NCBI RefSeq assembly: GCF_014596935.1
Contig: NZ_JACVXC010000001.1
Span: forward strand, 1,228,217-1,292,216
Source: Aestuariibaculum suncheonense
GTDB lineage: Bacteria > Bacteroidota > Bacteroidia > Flavobacteriales > Flavobacteriaceae
Length of the DNA: 64,000 bases
Direction of reading: 5' to 3'
The position numbers were made by a program, and so were the translations under genes. Positions 49,152 through 56,276 of the stretch are shown here, one piece after another (the first letter of the stretch is position 1; each line of letters starts with the position of its first letter). Under the pieces are notes generated by a model. It made no database searches. It saw only the letters and a program-made list of their open reading frames with translations, and was not told the DNA's origin.

Positions 49152-51950
49152 ATGTTAAAAGTTAAATTATATAAAGTTTTATTATCCTTTTCATTTTGCT
49201 TGTTCTTTGGAGCCTTATCCAAGGCTCAGGAACGCGTTTATGTTGAAGAATTGGATATTAGTTTGGGGCAACAACTGTATGGTGCTCCAGCAAAGAATAC
49301 ATCGGTAACCGGAGAATTGTTACAGGTTAAAGGCCAGGAATTTAATCGAGGTGTCGGGGTACATGCTCATGCTGTTATTAAGATAAATCTTAACGATGGG
49401 TATCTATTTCAAGCAAATATTGGAATTAACGATTCTGAAATAGATTATGCTTCAGGAAACATAAAAAGCATCCCTTTAACCGATGGTAAACGTATGTTTT
49501 ATAAGGTTACACCAGAATCAAAACAATTCGTTGGAGTAGAAGGTGATTCGGGTACCATTGATTCGGGAAGTGTCGTTTTCAAGGTGTTTAATAATGCAGA
49601 AGAGGTTTATAACAGTGGCGTTATTAAGCAAGGTGAAGCTGCTAAAGATATATCAGTAAAAGTAAAAAAAGGTATTTTAGAGCTGGTAGTTGAAGATGCA
49701 GGTGATGGACCAAGTGGCGATCATGCTGTGTGGTTAAACCCGACTATTGACTATACCGAGATTCCTCCAGTTATCGTAAAACAAGATTTTATAGGTGAAG
49801 TTACAGAGCAATCTTCAGAAGTAAGACAAGCTTTAAGAGAAAGCATACAAGAGTTACCAGAAATGTCTATGCCTCTTTCTCAGCCAGATTACGATTGGTT
49901 AATTGATAATTCAAAAGTAAAGGCAGAGGTTTATAAAACAAGTTCAGGAAAAGATATCGTTATCAGTAACGGGTTAATTTCTAGAACATTTAGGGTTGTT
50001 CCAAACCTTGCGACAATTGATTATTTTAATCAAATGACAGGAGAAACTATGCTTCGAGCCGTTTCTAATGAGGGAATATTAACAATTGATGGCAAAGATT
50101 ATACAATTGGAGGTTTAAGTAAGCAACCCGAATATGGATATACCTTAAACCATTGGGTAGATGAATTGAATGTGATTCCTGATGCGTTTATTGTAAAAAA
50201 GTTTGAAGTGAAACCTTTGTCAAGGCGATTGGAATGGAAACAGGTACGCTGGGCTGCAAACAAAGCCATGCCTACAGGAAAAGAGTTGATATTTACACTT
50301 ACAAAAGATGCCATTACTTTAAAAGTGCATTTTGCAATGTATGATGGCATACCAACACTAAGCAAATGGATTGAGGTGGTTAATAAAGGAGACTTGTTAG
50401 TTCAGCTTAATGCTTTTAAACTGGAGCAATTAGCAATGGTTGAAGGAGAGAATCTTGTGGGAACACCAGACTATTGGGTAAAGCCTAATATTCATATTGA
50501 AAGTGATTATGCCTTTGGCGGTATGCAGCAAAAAAATTCTGAGCAAACGACCTATTGGGAAAAGGATCCTCGATATACCTCACAGACCAATTACCCTTTA
50601 AATGTTCCTTGTTTGTTAGAAGTAAAACCTCCTTTAGGACCTGATGTTGTAATTAAACCTGGAGATACATTAACGACATTCAGAGTTTGGGAAACACCTT
50701 TAGATACCAGAGAAGAAGAGCGTAAAGGGTTGTTTATTAGAAAAATGTACCGTACCATTTCGCCTTGGGTAACCGAGAATCCTATTTTTATGCATTTGGT
50801 GAATTCAAATGAAAAAGTAGTTAAAAACGCCATTGACCAATGTGCTGAAGTGGGCTATGAAATGATTATTCTAAGTTTTGGTAGCGGAGTGAATATGGAA
50901 GATGAATCTGAAGCCAATTATAGTAAATTTAAAAGATTAGTAGAATATGCTAAATCTAAGGGTATAGAACTGGGAGGATATTCGCTATTATCCAGCCGAT
51001 GGATTAGTGATGAGGTGGATGTGATTAATCCCAAAACAGGTAAGCGAGGTGGGATGATATTTGGGTCTTCACCATGTTTGTCAAGTGAATGGGGGCATAA
51101 TTATTTTAGAAAAATTAAAACCTTTTTTGAAAAGACAGGGATGACGGTTTTTGAGAATGACGGATCGTATCCGGGCAATGTATGTGCTTCAACCAATCAT
51201 GCCCATCACAATGGATTAAACGACTCACAATGGAAACAGTATGCGCAAATTCAAGGGTTATACAAGTGGATGCGTGCTGAGGGCATTTATATGAATATTC
51301 CCGATTTTTATATTAATTCGGGAACAAACAAAGTAGGAATAGGATACCGAGAAGTCAACTGGTCTTTACCTCGCGATCGACAACTGGTATTAGGGCGAAC
51401 CAATATTTATGATGGTTTGTGGGACAGGACACCTAGTATGTGTTGGACATTTACTCCATTAACACAGTATCATGGGGGTGGTGAAGCCGCTACCATCGAG
51501 CCTCTTAATGAGCATTTAATGGATTATAAAAATCAAATGATGCAAAATTATGGGGCAGGCGTACAGTCCTGCTATCGTGGACCCAGATTGTATGACACAG
51601 AAGAAACCAAGCAAGTGGTTGTCGAGGTAATTGACTGGTACAAAACTTATCGCGATATTCTGAATTCTGATTTAATTCATTTGAGACGTCCTTCAGGAAA
51701 AGATTGGGATGGTTTTATGCATGCGAATCCTAATTTAAAGGAAAAAGGATTGGTTATGTTATTTAATCCAACCGATAAAGATATTGGTAGAAAAGTTACC
51801 TTGCCATTGTATTACACAGGGTTATCAACTAAGGCTTTAGTTAGAGAAAAGGAAGGCAAAGCTAAAACATATAAATTAACCCGAGACTATAAAATTACAG
51901 TAGACGTTACCATACCGGCTAATGGGAATACTTGGTTGGTTATAGAATAA
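49152..51950 (+). CDS. NPCBM-domain enzyme resembling clan GH-D alpha-glycosidases (PUL 2)
   Basis: The protein has 932 residues with a signal peptide ending near LSKAQ. Residues about 28-200 form an NPCBM domain (FNRGVGVHAHAVIKINL, DAGDGPSGDHAVW). A beta-sandwich region (about 240-530) precedes a TIM-barrel-like part: VGYEMIILSFGSGVNME, GIELGGYSLLSSRW, TVFENDGSYPGN and SMCWTFTPLTQYHGG. Asp670 in FENDG sits where the GH27/GH36 nucleophile would be expected. The domain order resembles GH36-type alpha-galactosidases, but typical GH36 motifs are not clear. It is the only PUL 2 enzyme in the window, so the PUL 2 glycan may be simple or further enzymes may be encoded elsewhere. Confidence 0.7.
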   Translation: MLKVKLYKVLLSFSFCLFFGALSKAQERVYVEELDISLGQQLYGAPAKNTSVTGELLQVKGQEFNRGVGVHAHAVIKINLNDGYLFQANIGINDSEIDYASGNIKSIPLTDGKRMFYKVTPESKQFVGVEGDSGTIDSGSVVFKVFNNAEEVYNSGVIKQGEAAKDISVKVKKGILELVVEDAGDGPSGDHAVWLNPTIDYTEIPPVIVKQDFIGEVTEQSSEVRQALRESIQELPEMSMPLSQPDYDWLIDNSKVKAEVYKTSSGKDIVISNGLISRTFRVVPNLATIDYFNQMTGETMLRAVSNEGILTIDGKDYTIGGLSKQPEYGYTLNHWVDELNVIPDAFIVKKFEVKPLSRRLEWKQVRWAANKAMPTGKELIFTLTKDAITLKVHFAMYDGIPTLSKWIEVVNKGDLLVQLNAFKLEQLAMVEGENLVGTPDYWVKPNIHIESDYAFGGMQQKNSEQTTYWEKDPRYTSQTNYPLNVPCLLEVKPPLGPDVVIKPGDTLTTFRVWETPLDTREEERKGLFIRKMYRTISPWVTENPIFMHLVNSNEKVVKNAIDQCAEVGYEMIILSFGSGVNMEDESEANYSKFKRLVEYAKSKGIELGGYSLLSSRWISDEVDVINPKTGKRGGMIFGSSPCLSSEWGHNYFRKIKTFFEKTGMTVFENDGSYPGNVCASTNHAHHNGLNDSQWKQYAQIQGLYKWMRAEGIYMNIPDFYINSGTNKVGIGYREVNWSLPRDRQLVLGRTNIYDGLWDRTPSMCWTFTPLTQYHGGGEAATIEPLNEHLMDYKNQMMQNYGAGVQSCYRGPRLYDTEETKQVVVEVIDWYKTYRDILNSDLIHLRRPSGKDWDGFMHANPNLKEKGLVMLFNPTDKDIGRKVTLPLYYTGLSTKALVREKEGKAKTYKLTRDYKITVDVTIPANGNTWLVIE

Positions 51951-51972
51951 TAATTAAAAAAAGATTATGACA

Positions 51973-52007
51973 AAAAGACTTTCAAATAATTGGAAGTCTT
52001 TTTTTTG
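51973..52007 (+). terminator. Terminator after the PUL 2 enzyme gene
   Basis: The arm aaaaagactt (from 51973) pairs with aagtcttttt (from 51995) around a loop of about 12 nt, followed by further T residues. It ends the PUL 2 block. Confidence 0.8.
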
Positions 52008-52068
52008 TGTATAAACTTCTTTACTTCAGTGTGTTATTTTTTCAGCACGTTTTATTGTTTTCAAAAAC

Positions 52069-52098
52069 TTGAAATTATGATAGAATATGCTATTTTTG
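52069..52098 (+). promoter_or_regulatory. Bacteroidota-type promoter of the TonB-receptor gene
   Basis: A -33 element TTG at 52069-52071 and a -7 element TATTTTTG at 52091-52098 are separated by 19 bp, the textbook Bacteroidota spacing. Transcription would begin near 52105, leaving a leader of about 27 nt before the ATG at 52132. Confidence 0.7.
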
Positions 52099-52131
52099 CA
52101 TCAATTTAAAATAAGTCTAAATAAATATAAT

Positions 52132-54480
52132 ATGAAACATTTACTATTTTGTATGTTTTTTATGAGCTTTTTAGGGCTTTATGCACAAGAAGCTTCAATA
52201 CATGGTGTCATTACCGATGAAAAAAGTCAACCGGTTCCTTATGCTGCGGTAACCTTAAAAGGATTATCAAAGGGAGCGATGGCTGATGAAAACGGAATTT
52301 ATAAAGTAATCAATGTAGAAGCAGGAAGTTACACGCTTCAATTTACAGGAGTAGGATATACCAAAGTAACGCGTCAGATTACGTTAGATGCAAATGAAAT
52401 GTTAGAGGTTAATGTGTCTTTAGAAACCGATTTAGAATCATTAAGTGAGGTGGTTATCACATCAAATCGCGTTAGAGAAACTTTAGATGAAGTACCGTCT
52501 TCAGTCTCGGTAGTATCTGCACAACAAATAGAAAGTTTAGGTCAGACAAGTACTAATATAGCCGATGTTTTAATTGAAATCCCGGGAATTGCATTAAGTA
52601 CCAACCAAACCAGTAATACCGGACAAACCTTGAGAGGTCGAAAAATGCTGGTGTTAATAGATGGTATTCCGCAGTCTACACCTTTACGTAATGGTAACCG
52701 CGATATTAATACGATAGATCCAAATAGTATTGAACGTATCGAGGTTATAAAAGGAGCAACCGCTATTTATGGAAATGGCGCCGATGGAGGTATTGTTAAT
52801 TACATTACTAAAAAAACAAATTCTAATAAAAAGATAGAAAGTACTACTGTTTTAGGAAGTTCAGGGGCTTTAAAAACGATTGATAAAACTGTAGGAGCTA
52901 ATATTTCTCAAACCTTTTCAGGGAAATTAAATAAACTTGGCTATGTGGTAAACGGAACGTTTAGACAAACCGGAGTAAATCGTGATGCTAATGGAGAAGT
53001 AGTGTCACCATATTATGGTATTGGAGAAACCGATCAGTACAGTTTATTCGGGAAATTAAACTATCAAATTGCCGAAAAGCATAAAGTTGAGTTCATGTAC
53101 AACTACTTTAGTAGCAACCAGAATTCAGATTATGTAGCTCAGGTTGGTGAGTACGGCGTAACGCCTTCCATTGGAGTTTTAGGTGAAGATTTAGCCGTGG
53201 ATCAAGGAAACCGTTACAATCACAATGCACAGTTAACTTACGATTTCATGAATATTTTCGGTGATACCGATTTCAAATTGAATTTGTATACACAAGATTT
53301 TAGAACGGTTTATGGTTATTCGGTAAGTTTTTATGACCCGGATTTAGGTTATGATGGTGGGCAGTCTTCTATCATTTCAACTAAAATGGGAGCACGTTTC
53401 AACTTCAATACACCCTATCAATATGGAGAGGTTTCAGGAAATGTTTTATATGGTTTGGATGTACTAAACGATGTAACGGCTCAGGAATTAATTGATGGAA
53501 GACCATGGGTGCCTGAAACCGATATGACGAACTTAGCACCTTATGCCCAGTTAAAAACCATGTATAAAGATTTCGTTTTAAAAGCAGGAATCCGTTTTGA
53601 AAATATACTGGTTGATATACCTGATTACACCACTTTAACACGTTACAATGCAGGAGCAACATCCCCGAGTAGTGGCGGTGTAGCAGTCGAAGGTGGCGAG
53701 TTAGAGTACAATGCAACGACGTTCAACGTCGGGTTGCGTTATAATAAATTTCAGATGTTTAAACCGTTTGTGAGTTTTTCTCAAAGTTTTTCTATTGCCG
53801 ATTTAGGAAGAACATTACGTTCGGCAACGGAAAATACGGTTAGTCAGATTAACTCTGATGCTGTAATTGCAAATAACTATGAAATTGGATTTAACAGCCG
53901 TATTGGACAAACAAATTTTAGCGGAGCTTATTTCATTAGTACCTCTAAATTCGGGGCAACGTATAGTGAATTGCCAAGTGGTGTATTTGCAATCGATCGT
54001 CAGCCAGAACGTGTTTACGGATTTGAATTTGCTGCCGATACCAGGTTAACAAATACCCTTAATTTAGGAGGTTCGGTATCGTATACTGAAGGGAAATTAG
54101 ATACCGAAAACAATGGTGATTATAATACCTACATGAATAGCGATCGTATTCCTCCGTTTAAAGGCGTAGCGTATTTAACTTACAACTGGGCGAATAAACT
54201 AAATGCGCGTCTGTCTTATATTTATTCAGGAAACAGAGATCATTTTGAAGCCAATACCAATGGCGATTATTCATACGGGCAAGGGCCTATCAATGCTTTT
54301 AGCTTGGTAAACGTTTCAACAAGTTACCAAATGACGCCAACCACGAAAATTGGGTTAGGAATAGAAAATTTGCTTAACGAAGATTATTATAACCTGTTAT
54401 CGCAATTTGCAGCACGCGATAACGATTATATAAAAGCTAACGGAGCACGTTTCAACTTGTCGCTAACCGTTAAATTGTAA
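52132..54480 (+). CDS. TonB-dependent receptor, probable iron/siderophore type
   Basis: From the ATG at 52132 the protein has 782 residues with a signal peptide (HLLFCMFFMSFLGLYAQ). Starting further upstream at 52087 would spoil the signal and cross the predicted transcript start. A carboxypeptidase-regulatory-like domain (ASIHGVITDEKSQPVPYAAV) precedes a plug (VPSSVSVVSAQQIESLG, LRGRKMLVLIDGIPQ, IERIEVIKGATAIYGNGADGG) and a barrel ending in ARFNLSLTVKL. The length and plug are those of FhuA-like siderophore receptors, not SusC. The PepSY membrane protein next door supports a role in iron uptake. No SusD gene follows. Confidence 0.87.
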   Translation: MKHLLFCMFFMSFLGLYAQEASIHGVITDEKSQPVPYAAVTLKGLSKGAMADENGIYKVINVEAGSYTLQFTGVGYTKVTRQITLDANEMLEVNVSLETDLESLSEVVITSNRVRETLDEVPSSVSVVSAQQIESLGQTSTNIADVLIEIPGIALSTNQTSNTGQTLRGRKMLVLIDGIPQSTPLRNGNRDINTIDPNSIERIEVIKGATAIYGNGADGGIVNYITKKTNSNKKIESTTVLGSSGALKTIDKTVGANISQTFSGKLNKLGYVVNGTFRQTGVNRDANGEVVSPYYGIGETDQYSLFGKLNYQIAEKHKVEFMYNYFSSNQNSDYVAQVGEYGVTPSIGVLGEDLAVDQGNRYNHNAQLTYDFMNIFGDTDFKLNLYTQDFRTVYGYSVSFYDPDLGYDGGQSSIISTKMGARFNFNTPYQYGEVSGNVLYGLDVLNDVTAQELIDGRPWVPETDMTNLAPYAQLKTMYKDFVLKAGIRFENILVDIPDYTTLTRYNAGATSPSSGGVAVEGGELEYNATTFNVGLRYNKFQMFKPFVSFSQSFSIADLGRTLRSATENTVSQINSDAVIANNYEIGFNSRIGQTNFSGAYFISTSKFGATYSELPSGVFAIDRQPERVYGFEFAADTRLTNTLNLGGSVSYTEGKLDTENNGDYNTYMNSDRIPPFKGVAYLTYNWANKLNARLSYIYSGNRDHFEANTNGDYSYGQGPINAFSLVNVSTSYQMTPTTKIGLGIENLLNEDYYNLLSQFAARDNDYIKANGARFNLSLTVKL

Positions 54481-54499
54481 GAACAGCAAACAATTTTTT

Positions 54500-54534
54500 A
54501 ACATCCTGTAATATATTTTACGGGATGTTTTTTT
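54500..54534 (+). terminator. Terminator after the TonB-receptor gene
   Basis: The arms acatcctgtaa and ttacgggatgt pair with one G-T wobble around a short loop, and a run of seven T follows. It lies about 20 bp after the stop codon. Confidence 0.85.
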
Positions 54535-54577
54535 GTTAAGATTTATTTATTGCTAAAGTTTGCATTTTATTTAGACC

Positions 54578-55618
54578 GTGAATAACAGAACACTTTTAAA
54601 ATATCATTCGTATCTGGGATTAATTGCTGGGCTTTTTCTATTGGTTATAGGATTAACAGGTGCTGTTTTAGCATTTAATGAAGCTATTGATGAGGCTATT
54701 TTTAAAGAATATCAAGTTGAAGTAAACCCTGAAAGTTTAGCTTTGGATAAAGCCATTGCCACGGTTCAAAGTAATTTTCCTGAATGGGAAACGCGAATTG
54801 TACATTTTAAAAAAGGAGAAAGTATCCTCTTTAATTTACGATTGCCCGATGCCAGACGTTTTGTTTTTATTCATCCTGAAACTGGGCAGATTATTGCTAA
54901 TATTGATGCCAATGCTACAATTACCAAGTGGATTTTAAAATTGCACTATTCTTTTTTTGCAGGTGCTATAGGGCGTATTTTAGTATTAATTGTTGGTGTT
55001 TTATTCTTTTTATCCCTCATTACCGGGATTATTCTTTATCGAAAAGTTATTTTAAAAACGCTGCTTTTTCAAGTAAAAGTTAAACGCGGTCATGTACGTA
55101 ATTTTTATTCGGCATTACATCGCTATATTGGTGTTTGGGCTTTATTGCTAAATTTAGTTCTGGTTATTACTGGTATTTTTTTAGCCTATAAAGTAGCTAA
55201 AGCAGGATTAGAAACGCCTAAAATGCCGGAACCTGAGAGGTTAATTATTTCTGTTGAAGAATGTTTAACGTCGATAAAAACAGCATATCCTGATTTTACG
55301 CCAACTTACATACGTTTACCAAAACAGGCAACAAGTACAATAACCGTCAATGGTATTTTTAATACTGATTCGTTTTACTACAGTCAGTATTATAATAAAT
55401 TTCAATTAGACTTTAAAACAGGAGATATTATTAGCGTGACTAAAGTGGCCGATGCCAATTTAATGACACGCTTAGATAGTATGATATCTCCGCTTCATTT
55501 TGGTCAATACGGAGGCTTTTTTATTAAGTTGTTGTACTGTTTTATCGGTTTATCCGGGCCTTTTTTATCGGTTACCGGCTTTGTAATCTGGTACAAGAAA
55601 AAATCTAAATCAAGATAG
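54578..55618 (+). CDS. PepSY-associated transmembrane protein (PiuB-like)
   Basis: The protein has 346 residues and begins at a GTG (54578), which places the typical start NNRTLLKYHSYLGLIAGLFLLVIGLTG directly at the N-terminus (the first helix includes LIAGLFLLVIGLTGAVLAF). Four transmembrane helices are visible, at about 15-37, 130-155, 188-208 and 312-335, separated by two periplasmic PepSY-like segments. A conserved LHRYIGVWALLLNLVLVITG lies at the third helix. Proteins of this family are linked to TonB siderophore receptors and are thought to reduce ferric-siderophore at the inner membrane; the gene's place 98 bp after a siderophore-type receptor gene fits. The stop codon abuts the convergent small gene. 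Confidence 0.85.
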   Translation: MNNRTLLKYHSYLGLIAGLFLLVIGLTGAVLAFNEAIDEAIFKEYQVEVNPESLALDKAIATVQSNFPEWETRIVHFKKGESILFNLRLPDARRFVFIHPETGQIIANIDANATITKWILKLHYSFFAGAIGRILVLIVGVLFFLSLITGIILYRKVILKTLLFQVKVKRGHVRNFYSALHRYIGVWALLLNLVLVITGIFLAYKVAKAGLETPKMPEPERLIISVEECLTSIKTAYPDFTPTYIRLPKQATSTITVNGIFNTDSFYYSQYYNKFQLDFKTGDIISVTKVADANLMTRLDSMISPLHFGQYGGFFIKLLYCFIGLSGPFLSVTGFVIWYKKKSKSR

Positions 55619-55771
55619 TTAATCCAATGCTCTTTTCGTTACATACCAGCGCCAGCCAATAATCGCTAACTGCAGTTTTGTGGCTTTGCTAATATCTAAT
55701 TTTCTCTTGGAATAACTTGGGAGTATTAGTTTATTAACCTTTGCTAAAATTTTGAAGACTTGTTTTTTCAT
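55619..55771 (-). CDS. 50-residue conserved flavobacterial basic protein
   Basis: A complete short frame encodes 50 residues: it starts MKKQVFKILAKVNKLILPSY, continues with SKRKLDISKATKLQLAIIGW and ends RWYVTKRALD. I recall very similar proteins of about 50 residues in many flavobacteria, sometimes labelled SsrA-binding protein in databases, which looks like a mislabel. The protein is strongly basic (about 12 Lys/Arg) and has no signal peptide. The function is unknown; binding to RNA, ribosome or membrane is only a guess. It converges on the PepSY gene with no gap. Codon use is like that of its neighbours. Confidence 0.72.
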   Translation of the reverse strand: MKKQVFKILAKVNKLILPSYSKRKLDISKATKLQLAIIGWRWYVTKRALD

Positions 55772-55783
55772 TTGGTAAAAATA

Positions 55784-55811
55784 GTAAAACTTATTCTAGA
55801 CTAAGTTTTAC
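55784..55811. repeat. Perfect inverted repeat upstream of the 50-residue gene
   Basis: The arms gtaaaactta (55784-55793) and taagttttac (55802-55811) are perfect complements with an 8-nt centre. The repeat lies 13-40 bp before the start of the minus-strand small gene. It could be an operator or a hairpin in the leader; there is no T run to suggest a terminator. Confidence 0.5.
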
Positions 55812-56223
55812 ATTTTTTGGAATTTGCTTATATAATCGATAAAAGAATAACGATAATAAGCTTAACAAGTGTGATCATAATTTCGGTTTTAAAGGTTAGT
55901 TTGCTTTAGTTATATCAATGTTTTTTGAAGATATATAAAAGGAGATATATCGTACAAATAGTTTGATTAAAATCTGCAAATTTACATACTAATATGTAAC
56001 TGAATAAATAATACTTATTTCAATATGAAATATGTTATGCTTGTAAGATGTTTCAATTTGTTGTTTAAAATTGCGTTTTATGTTTTAATTTGAAATAATT
56101 ATAGGGGGTTTTTGAAGCTGTTTTTAAAAAGCAAGGCGCGTTTTATGTTTTTGAAGTCAGTTTTTGTAAGTTTTGTCTTTTCTTCAGGTTTTACTTTGTA
56201 ACAATTAAGTTCTTTTAGAACAT

Positions 56224-56253
56224 AAAAAAACCGAGCTGTTTAACTCGGTTTTT
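56224..56253 (-). terminator. Terminator after the M56 sensor gene
   Basis: The arms aaaaaccgag and ctcggttttt pair around a loop of about 8 nt. On the minus strand the hairpin lies just after the stop codon at 56277 and is followed by T residues. Confidence 0.85.
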
Positions 56254-56276
56254 GATTTAATTGATGAATTTTAAGT

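Larger units (their letters stand above)
55772..56276. other. Gene-free AT-rich intergenic region
   Basis: About 500 bp without a credible coding frame. It contains the inverted repeat at 55784-55811 and the terminator at 56224-56253. The rest is AT-rich with scattered T runs, and no promoter pair or RNA gene could be recognised. Confidence 0.55.
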
